NCBI RefSeq assembly: GCF_947648125.1
Contig: NZ_CANSMR010000006.1
Coordinates: forward strand, 1 to 64,000
Direction: 5' to 3'
Length of the DNA: 64,000 bases
From: an uncultured Bradyrhizobium sp.
GTDB taxonomy: Bacteria; Pseudomonadota; Alphaproteobacteria; Rhizobiales; Xanthobacteraceae
A program made the translations under genes and the position numbers. This document shows positions 18,661-27,026 of this stretch, in pieces (position 1 is the first letter of the stretch; each line of letters starts with the position of its first letter). The notes beneath the pieces were generated by a model, which did no database searches, was not told the origin of the DNA, and worked only from the letters and a program-made list of their open reading frames with translations.

Positions 18661-20337
18661 ATGACCGCCAACGGCCGGACCCGATCGACGAACAGAGCGG
18701 CCATCGCGGCCGCCGTGTTGTTGCTGGTGTCTGTTGCCGGCTCGGCCTACGCCCAGAATTTCATGCGATCACCGATCGGCGGCGGGCCGCAGCTCTCCAT
18801 CGGGCCGCGGGTCAATCCCGGCATCGGCAGGGCCGGTGGCAACGCCGGCGGCGGGCTGGACGGCACGGTCGGCCGCATGCCGCTCCACGGCCCGGCTACG
18901 TCGTGGACCGACGATGGGCCGCGATCGAGCATGCCGCCGCTCCGTGCGCGTGACGCCCCCCGTTTCTCTGCCGATTGCGATGACGGCACGCGCCAATGCT
19001 CCGGCCGGCCGGTCTCCGTCAACGGGGGCGGCAAGGGCGCAGCGCGGAAGGGCAGGGCCGGCAGTGGCGGCAGCAGCCGCGCGCAGGACGTGGCGGCCAC
19101 GCGAACCGTGCCGGACGAACTCGTGGCGGAGATCAACGGCGCATTGACCGAGACCCAGACCGATGCGCTCGCGCGCCGCCATGGTCTGAGCCGGATCGCC
19201 TCGCAGAACATCCCGCTGCTCGGCGCGACCATCGGCCTGTTCCGCACGGCTGGCAATCGCTCCGCCAACGCGGTGGCCCGCGACCTTGCAAGCGACGGCA
19301 GCGTCCGCGCCGTGCAGCCCAACTACCGTTATGCGCTGCAGGACCAGAAGCCGGCAGCGGGCAACAGCGATCCGGCGCAATACGCCCAGACGCAGCTGCA
19401 TCTGCCCGAGGCGCACAGGCTGGCGCGCGGGATGAACGTTACCATTGCCGTCATCGACTCCGGCATTGATGCCGCCCATCCGGAACTGGCCAACACGGTC
19501 GCGGATACGTTCGATGCGCTCGGCAGCAAGGATGGCCCGCATGCCCACGGCACCGCCGTCGCCGGCGTGATCGCGGCGCGCGTCCGGCTGACGGGCAGTG
19601 CGCCGGAAGTACGGATCCTTGCCATCCGCGCCTTCGGTGCGGCCGCCGGCGGCGCCGAGAGTACGTCCTATGTGATCCTCAGGAGTCTCGATTATGCGGT
19701 GGCGCACGGCGCGCAGATCGTGAACATGAGCTTTGCCGGACCGCAGGACGCACTTGTCGCGCGCGCCGTGGCCGCCGCCGCGGCGAGGGACGTCGTGCTG
19801 GTTGCCGCGGCCGGCAATGCCGGCCCGAAATCGCCGCCGCTGTATCCGGCCGCCAATCCCGATGTGATCGCGGTGAGCGGCATCGATGCCGGTGAGCGGC
19901 CGATGGCGGTCTCCAACCGCGGCAGCTACATCGCGTTGGCGGCGCCGGGCGCCGATCTCCTCGTGCCGGTGCCCGACGGCAAGTACCAGCTGATGTCGGG
20001 CACCTCCTTTTCGGCCGCGTTCGTCAGCGGCATCGCGGCGCTGGTGCTGGAGCGCAGTCCGGCATTGAAGCCCGCCGAGGTGCGCAAGGTCCTGACCGGC
20101 ACGGCCCGCGATCTCGGGACACCCGGACGTGACGATCTGTTCGGGGCGGGGGAGGCGGACGCGCTTGCCGCAGTGATGGCGGCGACCAATGCGCCGGTCG
20201 CGGCGACCGCGGACAAACCGTCGCAGCCTGCACCGGAGGCGGACGGCAATAACACTTCCGTGAGCCGCGCGTTGAATGAACCCGCGCCGTCGATCGCATC
20301 GCACGATTCCGCTGTAAATCACCGTGCTGCGCAGTGA
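18661..20337 (+). CDS. Exported subtilisin-like (S8) serine protease
   Basis: 558 residues. A signal peptide (to about residue 31, ending AYA) leads into a Gly/Arg-rich linker, then a propeptide-like region (about 150-222, ending VRAVQPNYRY) and an S8 catalytic domain. The triad is Asp266 (VIDSGID), His296 (HAHGTAVAGV) and Ser449 (SGTSFSAAFVSG), with oxyanion Asn386 (AAAGNAGP). A C-terminal tail after about residue 505 is low complexity. It should act in the periplasm or outside the cell. Its position as third gene behind an ECF sigma and membrane anti-sigma factor suggests it is both a product and a modulator of that circuit. Confidence 0.88.
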   Translation: MTANGRTRSTNRAAIAAAVLLLVSVAGSAYAQNFMRSPIGGGPQLSIGPRVNPGIGRAGGNAGGGLDGTVGRMPLHGPATSWTDDGPRSSMPPLRARDAPRFSADCDDGTRQCSGRPVSVNGGGKGAARKGRAGSGGSSRAQDVAATRTVPDELVAEINGALTETQTDALARRHGLSRIASQNIPLLGATIGLFRTAGNRSANAVARDLASDGSVRAVQPNYRYALQDQKPAAGNSDPAQYAQTQLHLPEAHRLARGMNVTIAVIDSGIDAAHPELANTVADTFDALGSKDGPHAHGTAVAGVIAARVRLTGSAPEVRILAIRAFGAAAGGAESTSYVILRSLDYAVAHGAQIVNMSFAGPQDALVARAVAAAAARDVVLVAAAGNAGPKSPPLYPAANPDVIAVSGIDAGERPMAVSNRGSYIALAAPGADLLVPVPDGKYQLMSGTSFSAAFVSGIAALVLERSPALKPAEVRKVLTGTARDLGTPGRDDLFGAGEADALAAVMAATNAPVAATADKPSQPAPEADGNNTSVSRALNEPAPSIASHDSAVNHRAAQ

Positions 20338-20435
20338 TTTTCCGTGCCGGACACCTGCAATGGTGCGATGGAACCGGGCGGCGAAAAGGTTAAAAAAATA
20401 GCCGGTGATTTGAACGTCCGCCGCCCTCTCACGAC

Positions 20436-20555
20436 TTATGTGTGTGGGAGCGGTTTATCCCTCCCCGGCTGTATCAGGCGCGAGCGCCCATCCACCCCAA
20501 GCGCCCATATGGCTTTGACCCGTCCGGTTGTCCCCCCGGACGGGTCTTTCATTTT
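20436..20555 (+). ncRNA. Candidate structured small RNA or leader ending in a terminator
   Basis: In the 543-bp gap 20338-20880 no protein gene is convincing, but this stretch shows a chain of short hairpins: GGGAG/CTCCC near 20446-20477 and GGCGC-GAG-CGCC near 20477-20488. It ends with a strong terminator at 20517-20555. The terminator is 180 bases beyond the protease stop, so it may end a separate short transcript. No clear promoter was found, so this stays tentative. AT-rich sequence at 20770-20800 probably serves the next gene. Confidence 0.3.
20517..20555 (+). terminator. Rho-independent terminator
   Basis: An 11-bp perfect stem GACCCGTCCGG/CCGGACGGGTC (20517-20527 with 20536-20546), an 8-base loop, then TTTCATTTT. 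It ends either the sigma/anti-sigma/protease transcript or a small RNA. Confidence 0.75.
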
Positions 20556-20880
20556 GGGGGCTGTCTTGCATGACGCACTGGCCGGACGTGATCGCGCTCG
20601 GCGATCGCGACGGGATGCGCGCGATGGCCGCGGCTGTTTGCTGTGGATCGTTCGGCTGCGCGGCGTTCGGAGGCGACGCGCATCGCCACCAAGGCAAGTC
20701 GATGACTTGACGAAGGTTCGGGCAACAAACTCCGTAGTCGAGCGGACTTCTTTCATCGCCCGTCCGCGATTAAGAATTTAGTTAGACTTTATTTACCTTT
20801 TCCACAGAATATCAGTGTCACGTCCAGTTGATTCGGTTCGGTTGCGTCTGCGTCCGTTTCTTTCCCTGCGGGCAACTTCA

Positions 20881-21375
20881 ATGACACATCGGACCGACGT
20901 GGCCAGAGGCCAGGAGATCGTTGCACGCTGGTGCAACCTCGCCGAGCAAAGGCTGGAGCACCTCAACGAGCTGTTCGAAACCGGACGCTGGCGCCGCTAT
21001 CACAGCGAGCAGGCCTTTCTCGAGAACGTCAGGGAAGCACGGGCCGCGGTCGACATCTGGCGGGAATTGCTGACCCGCGAAGCTTCGCTCGACAATTCGC
21101 CGATCGATCTGTCGTGGCTCGGCCGCGGCAAGTCGAAGCTGCCGCCGCGCGATCTTTCGGCGCTGCCAGAGCGCCGCTCGGAGACGGCGACATTGGCAGA
21201 GGCCGCGATGACCGCAGTCGCGGCCGCGCTGGAAACGGCGGCCGAGGTCCTCGAGCAGCCGGCCGTTGTGGCCGACGCGCCGCCGCTGGAGATGCCCCCT
21301 CCGGTGATGCCGCCGCCGGTGCTCGATCTCGACACCATCCAGCGGCGCTATCCGCTGCTGCGCAACGCGCTGTAG
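20881..21375 (+). CDS. TIGR03809-type conserved hypothetical protein
   Basis: 164 residues from ATG 20881 (MTHRTDVARGQEIVARWCNL); a GTG 66 bp upstream is possible, but family members, as I recall them, begin here. The N-terminal ~85 residues are helical and conserved (LAEQRLEHLNELFETGRWRR), followed by a variable Ala/Glu stretch and a Pro-rich segment, ending in DTIQRRYPLLRNAL. TIGR03809 is known only from Bradyrhizobium/Rhodopseudomonas-type genomes and sits beside TIGR03808, as here (8 bp apart, convergent). Function is unknown. Confidence 0.72.
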   Translation: MTHRTDVARGQEIVARWCNLAEQRLEHLNELFETGRWRRYHSEQAFLENVREARAAVDIWRELLTREASLDNSPIDLSWLGRGKSKLPPRDLSALPERRSETATLAEAAMTAVAAALETAAEVLEQPAVVADAPPLEMPPPVMPPPVLDLDTIQRRYPLLRNAL

Positions 21376-21383
21376 GCCGAAGG

Positions 21384-22760
21384 TTAGCGCCGCACCGCGT
21401 TCGCGCCGACCACGAGCTGTGCATATTGCTGGGCGCCGCCCACTGACAGGTCGGTGGTCACAGGGCGGGCGTGGTCGAGCCCGACCACCGCGCCGCGCGG
21501 GGTTTCCGAGATCATGTTGTTGTTGATCAGCGCGGTGCCGGCGCCCGGCACCACCGAGACGCCGATCCCGACGAAAGCCTTGCGCACGACATTGCCTGAG
21601 ATCGCGACGTCGCGCAGATACTTGCCCCAGCCGGCGACGATGCCGAAGGTCGGCGCATTCTCGATCACATTGCCGGTGACGGCGCTGTCGGCCTCGACAT
21701 AGATGCCGATGCCGGCGCCGTCATTCGGGTCGGTGCCGATCGGGCGCTTCGGCAGCAAATTGCGGATGATGTTGCCCTGGACCACCGCGATGCGGCCGCC
21801 TTCGTTGAAATTGCACACGGAGACGCCGATCGCGGCCCCGTCGACGGTGTTGTTGGCGATGACCGCGGCCTCGAACGCGAACTCCGAATAGAGCGCGACC
21901 TCGCGGACATTGCTGACGCTGTTGTCGGTGATGTGGATATTGGAGGCCGAATTGCCGCGCACCGCCGAGAAGTCGCAGTTGCTGATGCGGTTGCCGCGCA
22001 CGATCACATTGCCGGCGCGGAAGGCGTTGATGGCGTTGCCGTACTGTCCGGAGCCGCCGGGACCGGCCTTGATGTCCTCGATGCGGTTGTCGGCGACGAT
22101 CGAACCGTCATCGCCGATCGCGGTGCGCAGGATCTCGATGCCGTTGTCGTTGGTCCCCTTGATCGTGTTGCGCGAGACGAGGAGGCCGAGCGCGTCGAAC
22201 GACACCAGCGCCGTCGACGCGATGCCGGTGAAGATGTTGTTGCTGACGTCGCCCGACATCTGCTCGAACCAGATGCCGGCGCCGCCGCTGCCGGTGAACT
22301 GGCAATCGGTGATGCGGATGTCGCGGCCGGACAGGCAATGCACAAGGCCGCGCCGCGCCGGCAGCGGGACGTTGCCGCCGTCGAGGGACAGGCCCATCAG
22401 GACGATGCCGCCGGCGCCTTCGCCTTCCAGCAGCGAGGCGCCGCCATTGAACACCAGCCGGCTGGCGCCGCGCACGCCGATCAGCTGGCTGCCGGGCGCA
22501 AGCCGCAGCAGGCCGGTGCGGTAGACGCCGGGCGGAAACGCCAGCGGCACCTGCGCGCGCGCGGCATCATCGATCGCGCGCTGCAGATTGCGGGTTTGAT
22601 CGTCGGGGCTGCCGGGGCGCACACCATATTGCGTGACGTCGCGGCCGAGCGAGCCGGCAGATTGCGCGGCGCGCGCAGCATCCGGCGACATCGCAAGCGC
22701 GCCGGCGACGCCGGCGGCGGAGGCTCCGATCAGGTGGCGGCGGTTGACGTCCATGGGCAT
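21384..22760 (-). CDS. TIGR03808-type Tat-exported beta-helix protein
   Basis: About 458 residues. The N-terminus MPMDVNRRHLIGASAAGVAG is a twin-arginine signal ending near AARA. The rest is a right-handed parallel beta-helix made of many ~23-residue turns rich in N-x-I/V (for example SGDVSNNIFTGI, GNVIVRGNRISNC, GRIAVVQGNIIRN), like pectate lyase/AlgG-type folds. GAGGG lies 2 bases before the first ATG (22760) but 8 before the second (22754), so 22754 may be used. It should act in the periplasm, perhaps on a polysaccharide; no catalytic site could be assigned. Confidence 0.82.
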   Translation of the reverse strand: MPMDVNRRHLIGASAAGVAGALAMSPDAARAAQSAGSLGRDVTQYGVRPGSPDDQTRNLQRAIDDAARAQVPLAFPPGVYRTGLLRLAPGSQLIGVRGASRLVFNGGASLLEGEGAGGIVLMGLSLDGGNVPLPARRGLVHCLSGRDIRITDCQFTGSGGAGIWFEQMSGDVSNNIFTGIASTALVSFDALGLLVSRNTIKGTNDNGIEILRTAIGDDGSIVADNRIEDIKAGPGGSGQYGNAINAFRAGNVIVRGNRISNCDFSAVRGNSASNIHITDNSVSNVREVALYSEFAFEAAVIANNTVDGAAIGVSVCNFNEGGRIAVVQGNIIRNLLPKRPIGTDPNDGAGIGIYVEADSAVTGNVIENAPTFGIVAGWGKYLRDVAISGNVVRKAFVGIGVSVVPGAGTALINNNMISETPRGAVVGLDHARPVTTDLSVGGAQQYAQLVVGANAVRR

Positions 22761-22890
22761 GGCCCTCGCTGAAGGCGCGAGCGGTGATCTTCGTTGCCGA
22801 TTAGGTAATGCGAAATGCGCCGCTGCCTGGTGAACATGCCGACGCAGCCGGCTGTTTGTTGGCGGTAGGGTTAATCTCGGGTGCAGCAGG

Positions 22891-23085
22891 TCAGCGCGCG
22901 TCGTTAACGAGAGGTGGCCTGCCTCGTAACTGCGGGTGACGGCGCAGGAACTCCCGGCCGAAGGCGCGCGCTGCCAAAATATCGAAAACAACCCCATGCA
23001 AAGTAGGCTGCGGCTGCCGGCGTTCGACAAGGCAACTTGACACGTCGGGCAACTCAGGGATATTCTTCCAATATTCCGAAATCAT
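22891..23085 (-). CDS. Small hypothetical protein (64 residues)
   Basis: A short frame beginning MISEYWKNIPELPDVSSCLV, supported mainly by a strong GAGGAG exactly five bases before the ATG. It is soluble, with a basic Pro/Arg-rich C-terminus (RRHPQLRGRPPL). It occupies the 400-bp gap between the beta-helix gene and the next gene, divergent from the latter. No family was recognised. The good ribosome binding site is the reason to list it; it could still be chance. Confidence 0.4.
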   Translation of the reverse strand: MISEYWKNIPELPDVSSCLVERRQPQPTLHGVVFDILAARAFGREFLRRHPQLRGRPPLVNDAR

Positions 23086-23164
23086 GCACGCTCCTCACGC
23101 GCGACAGGTTGTGCGTGGAGGTTCTGCTATGCGTTGACGAGGACGCGCAGTTGTCCGCAGCCCC

Positions 23165-23533
23165 ATGAACCACTCGAACGCGGCACCGCTCATATTCCTC
23201 GCTATGATCCCCATGGGCGTGGTTTTGTTTGGAGGCTTGCAGCTCTTTTCCCATTACCTCTGCGAGGTTAGGCTAGGAGCCGCGGCCGTCGAATTTGTGA
23301 TCCTCAAAGGATTTGTTGTTTGGGCGATCCCGCGCGATGAGATCATGAGATTTGAAAAGCTCTCTTTTTGGGAGGCAGCTTTCACCTGGGCCATTAATCT
23401 CGTGAACCGTCCGTTTGGGCCGTATGTTCTCCTTCATCGCGACCGGGGCATTTTTCGGAAAGTCATTGTGACGCCGAGGGATGCGGACGCATTTTGCAAG
23501 GCGTTTAGAGAGCAGTGGGCAACAACAGCCTGA
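23165..23533 (+). CDS. Small membrane protein with possible PH-like domain
   Basis: 122 residues. One strong membrane segment (about residues 8-30, APLIFLAMIPMGVVLFGGL), then a mixed beta region (CEVRLGAAAVEFVILKGFVV, VTPRDADAFCKAFRE) whose layout recalls bacterial PH-like domains: short strands ending in one helix. Base composition is visibly more AT-rich than neighbouring genes, suggesting acquisition or relaxed constraint. No obvious partner. Function unknown. Confidence 0.55.
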   Translation: MNHSNAAPLIFLAMIPMGVVLFGGLQLFSHYLCEVRLGAAAVEFVILKGFVVWAIPRDEIMRFEKLSFWEAAFTWAINLVNRPFGPYVLLHRDRGIFRKVIVTPRDADAFCKAFREQWATTA

Positions 23534-23640
23534 GCCGCGTAGGCGCTTATGGCCCTGTCACTTCGGCACTTCGCAAGGGGGCGCCGGTTACCAATAGCCA
23601 CAATGGTCGCGCGCCTGACCGTCGTGCCGGGAACTCCGAG

Positions 23641-24744
23641 CTAACCCAACGAGCGCTTCTCCAGAGCCACCGCGATCTTCTCCAGGGCGGCGTTCTTGCG
23701 CTGCATTTCGGCGACCTCCTGTTCGCAAATCTCGACCATTGTCCGCCCGGAGAACCGTCCGCGCGCCTGCATGCCTAGTCGGCGACAGAGCCATGCCGCA
23801 GCCGCTAAAAAGACAGCAGTAGCAAGCCATGACGACACCTGACCCGGATCGGAGTCCGCGATGGCATGACGGAAATCGCCCTTGGACCAGTACGCCTTGG
23901 CGCGATTGCTGTGGGCGTCGTTGTCGTTCGGATCGAGCGCGATCATCTGATCGTAGTCGGCGATGGCGCGCTGGAGGTCCCCCTTGGCTTGGTAAGCGTA
24001 GGCGCGGTTATAGTAGGCGTCCCTGTATCTTGGATAGAGAGCGATCGCCCGACTTGAATCGGCGATGGCGCGATCGAGATCACCCTTCACCCGGTATGCA
24101 GTGGCGCGATTGTAGTAGGCGAGCGCATACTTCGGATCGAGCGCGATCGCCTGGTCGTAGTCGGCGATGGCACGATCAAGGTCGCCTTTGGCCCAGTAGG
24201 CGTTGCCGCGCGTGATGAGGGTAGCCTTGTTGTTCGCATCCAGCTGGATACTGCTGGTGTAGTCCGCGATGGCACGGTCGTTGTCCCCTTTGGCCTGATA
24301 GGCATAGCCGCGCTCGCCGTATCCGACCTGCTTTCCATAGTGCGACAGACCGCCTTCGAATGCCTGGTTGGCGTCCGCTATCGCGCGGTCGTAGTCGTGC
24401 CGTTGGTTGTAGATATGCGACCGGTTGAGCAGCGAGTCGGCAGCTTTCGGATCAATCCGGATCGCCTCAGTGTAGTCCTTGAAGGCGCGGTCGACCCGAT
24501 CGGCGTCGTTTGTCCATGACCAGGAGTAACCGCGCTGATGATACAATTTGGATAAGCTCCGGTCACTGTAGTCTCCGCTTTCGATCGCCCGTGTGCAGGC
24601 GGCGATCGTCGCGACAGCGGTCTCCTTCGATCCTTTCAAGCACTCCTGCTGATCATCGGCCGCCGCTGCCCGGCTGACGGCTGCGGCGAGTGCCAGAGCA
24701 ACTATCCAGAGATGCGCAGAGGCCCCCGAGCGCATATCTTTCAT
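23641..24744 (-). CDS. Exported tetratricopeptide-repeat membrane protein
   Basis: 367 residues. A signal peptide (to about residue 28) is followed by a Cys-containing region and about six TPR units between residues ~70 and ~300 (repeating YNRATAYRVKGDLDRAIADS-type units). A membrane segment (WLATAVFLAAAAWLC) follows, then a short cytoplasmic amphipathic tail (EQEVAEMQRKNAALEKIAVA). The TPR array would be periplasmic and mediate protein contacts. The tail closely resembles the C-terminus of the protein encoded immediately upstream (24768-25088), pointing to a common partner. Start may be 24744 or 24735. Confidence 0.75.
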   Translation of the reverse strand: MKDMRSGASAHLWIVALALAAAVSRAAAADDQQECLKGSKETAVATIAACTRAIESGDYSDRSLSKLYHQRGYSWSWTNDADRVDRAFKDYTEAIRIDPKAADSLLNRSHIYNQRHDYDRAIADANQAFEGGLSHYGKQVGYGERGYAYQAKGDNDRAIADYTSSIQLDANNKATLITRGNAYWAKGDLDRAIADYDQAIALDPKYALAYYNRATAYRVKGDLDRAIADSSRAIALYPRYRDAYYNRAYAYQAKGDLQRAIADYDQMIALDPNDNDAHSNRAKAYWSKGDFRHAIADSDPGQVSSWLATAVFLAAAAWLCRRLGMQARGRFSGRTMVEICEQEVAEMQRKNAALEKIAVALEKRSLG

Positions 24745-24767
24745 CCCCCGATGCGCCAGTGTCCGAG

Positions 24768-25088
24768 CTAGCCCGCAGACGGCTTTTCCAGAGCCGTCGC
24801 GATCCTCTCCAACAACGCATTCGTGCGCTGGGATTCTGCGACCTGCTGCTCATAGAGATCGACCCAACTTGTTCCGGATGATGTGCGGTAATTCCTGCGT
24901 GAGATCCACAGCCAGAAGCCCATCAGCACCAGGAACGGCAGCCAGGACACAATCAGACCGATCACCCAAGACGGTGAACCGCCGCCCGGCTTATTCATGA
25001 ACGTGAACCATACGAGGAGAGCACCGACGAGCGCGACCCAGATCGCAACCAACAGAATCCAAGAGCGAGTTTTGGTCGTTCCGGCCAC
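24768..25088 (-). CDS. Small two-TM membrane protein with conserved C-terminal tail
   Basis: 106 residues from GTG 25088, chosen because AAGGGA lies about five bases upstream and the longer frame adds no recognisable sequence. It has two membrane segments (about 9-28 and 43-62) and a cytoplasmic tail (VDLYEQQVAESQRTNALLER and on) predicted to be an amphipathic helix. The tail matches that of the TPR protein encoded 23 bp downstream on the same strand, so the two are likely co-transcribed and work at the same site. No family name is known to me. Confidence 0.6.
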   Translation of the reverse strand: MAGTTKTRSWILLVAIWVALVGALLVWFTFMNKPGGGSPSWVIGLIVSWLPFLVLMGFWLWISRRNYRTSSGTSWVDLYEQQVAESQRTNALLERIATALEKPSAG

Positions 25089-25231
25089 GGCAGTTCCCTT
25101 TGATAGGTCCAACGAGGCGCATGCTATCACTGGTTGATCGACGTTTCCCATGCCTGGCGCGGGCAGCCGTTGCCGTGTGGTTAGCCGTTGGTTGCAAGAT
25201 CGATGAAAAGCTGTTCGAGGTCCGCCCGCGT

Positions 25232-25879
25232 TCACGCGCGCGCGGCTTGCCGGGTCAACTTTACGAGCTTCATGAGCATCGCCTCGCCGGCATCGACAAG
25301 CTGCTCCAGCGTGATGCGTGATTTGCCACGTTCGGCCGTTCCGTCATGCGCGAGCGGCGGCACGTGGACGAACTGCGCCAGGCGGAGGTCATTGTCCTCG
25401 TTGACGGCCTCGATCGCGCGCCAGCTCAGATAGTTGCAGAGATAGCTGCCGGCATCGCGCGACATCCGTGCATCTATGCCGGTGGCCAGCGCGGCGCGCA
25501 GCAGCTTTTCGCTGTGCGGCCCGAACAGCTTCGCATCGGCGCCGCCTTCGATCGATCCCTTGCGCGCGTGCTGGCGGCCGGCATCGGGGAAGCGCGTCGT
25601 TACCGCATTACGGGCGCGGCTTTCGATCCGAAGATATTTGGTGCGACCGGCAAGGCCGAACATCAACAGCGCCTGCGGGCGATGTCGTGTGATCAGCTCG
25701 GGCAAGTCGCGATCGACGGCAGCATAGGTGACGTCGAAGATGTGGCTGGTCAGCGCGACGTTGTCGAAAGCCGGGCGGCGCAGGGCGGTCAGCCGCTTCA
25801 CCAGTGGCATGGTCGGGTTGAACGGCGCACCCGGGAACGGCCCGAAGCCGGTGACGAGGATGCGCAGTTTGCCGCTCAA
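25232..25879 (-). CDS. pcp: Pyroglutamyl-peptidase I (peptidase C15)
   Basis: 215 residues, normal family length. It removes N-terminal pyroglutamate from peptides in the cytoplasm. The catalytic triad is readable: Glu86 (YLRIESRARN), Cys148 (GSYLCNYLSW) and His172 (AQFVHVPPL), close to the canonical 81/144/168 numbering. The N-terminal TGFGPFPGAPFNP motif is also typical. The start is a TTG at 25879 overlapping the stop of meaB (ATTGA), with GGAGA upstream, so translation is coupled to meaB. The operon link between a peptidase and the MeaB GTPase has no obvious metabolic logic. Confidence 0.88.
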   Translation of the reverse strand: MSGKLRILVTGFGPFPGAPFNPTMPLVKRLTALRRPAFDNVALTSHIFDVTYAAVDRDLPELITRHRPQALLMFGLAGRTKYLRIESRARNAVTTRFPDAGRQHARKGSIEGGADAKLFGPHSEKLLRAALATGIDARMSRDAGSYLCNYLSWRAIEAVNEDNDLRLAQFVHVPPLAHDGTAERGKSRITLEQLVDAGEAMLMKLVKLTRQAARA

Positions 25880-26868
25880 TGCAGCATCTCCGCGATCTGC
25901 TCGGCGGCGACCGCGGGCGAGATGCGGCCGCCGGCGACCTCGGCCTCCATCTTCTTCACCTTGGCGCGGATCGCAGCGTCCGAGCGCAGTCGCGCCATCA
26001 TCCGGCCTTCCAGCATCGACCACATCCACTTCACCTGCTGCTCCCTGCGGCGGGCCTCGAATTCGCCCGAGGCGTTCATCGCGGTGCGGTGCTCGAGGAT
26101 TTTTTGCCAGAGCCGGTCGAGCCCGGCGCCGGTCAGCGCCGAATAAGTCTCGACCGGCGGATGCCAGTGCTCGGAGCGCGGCGCCAGGATGTGCAGCGCG
26201 CTGCGATAGTCGGCAGCGGCGAGGTTGGCGCGCTTGAGGTTGTCGCCATCGGCCTTGTTGATCGCGATCATGTCGGCGAGCTCGACAAGGCCCTTCTTGA
26301 TGCCCTGCAATTCGTCCCCGGCGCCCGGCAGCATCAGCGCGAGGAAGAAGTCGGTCATGTCGCAGACCGCGGTCTCGGATTGGCCGATGCCGACAGTCTC
26401 GACCAGCACGACGTCGAAGCCGGCGGCCTCGCACAACAGCATCGCCTCGCGGGTTTTCGCCGCGACGCCGCCGAGCGTGCCCGAGGAGGGCGAGGGGCGG
26501 ATGAAGGCCTGGTCGGAGACGGCGAGCCGCGCCATCCGTGTCTTGTCGCCGAGGATCGAGCCGCCGGTGCGCGCCGAGGAGGGATCGACCGCCAGCACCG
26601 CGACCTTGTGGCCGCGCTCGATCAGGAACATGCCGAGCGCATCGATGGTGGTCGATTTGCCGACGCCGGGCGAGCCGGTGATGCCGACCCGCACCGCCTT
26701 GCCGGTGTCGGGCAGCAGCGCCTGCACCAGCTCGCGCGCCGCCGCCTGGTGATCGCCGCGCCGGCTCTCGACCAGCGTGATCGCCCGCGCCAGCGCGGCG
26801 CGGTGGCCGGCGCGGAGCTCCTTGGCGAGGGCGTGGATGTCGGGAGAGGCGGGCTTCGGCGAGGTCAT
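25876..26868 (-). CDS. meaB: Methylmalonyl-CoA mutase-associated GTPase MeaB
   Basis: 330 residues of the ArgK/MeaB G3E GTPase family. It gates cobalamin loading and protects or reactivates B12-dependent methylmalonyl-CoA mutase. Walker A is GSPGVGKS (residues 65-72); VETVGIGQSE forms the switch region and NKADGDN the base-recognition motif. The C-terminal dimerisation helices (EFEARRREQQVKWMWSMLEG) are present. The mutase subunits it should serve are encoded 1.7-6.2 kb away on the same strand (28542-33052). pcp follows with overlapping stop/start. Confidence 0.93.
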   Translation of the reverse strand: MTSPKPASPDIHALAKELRAGHRAALARAITLVESRRGDHQAAARELVQALLPDTGKAVRVGITGSPGVGKSTTIDALGMFLIERGHKVAVLAVDPSSARTGGSILGDKTRMARLAVSDQAFIRPSPSSGTLGGVAAKTREAMLLCEAAGFDVVLVETVGIGQSETAVCDMTDFFLALMLPGAGDELQGIKKGLVELADMIAINKADGDNLKRANLAAADYRSALHILAPRSEHWHPPVETYSALTGAGLDRLWQKILEHRTAMNASGEFEARRREQQVKWMWSMLEGRMMARLRSDAAIRAKVKKMEAEVAGGRISPAVAAEQIAEMLH

Positions 26869-27026
26869 GGCCTTGGTTTACAACGGCTGCCGGTTGCAGG
26901 CGAGGGCGGAGTCCGCACTCGTCCCCGATCAATCGCGAGATCGGAAATCGGGTGGGCGCGCCCGACGCCATGCGGTTGATCAGGGCGCGTTCCGCATCAC
27001 CGCGGACCGACATTCCGGAGCCTGCC

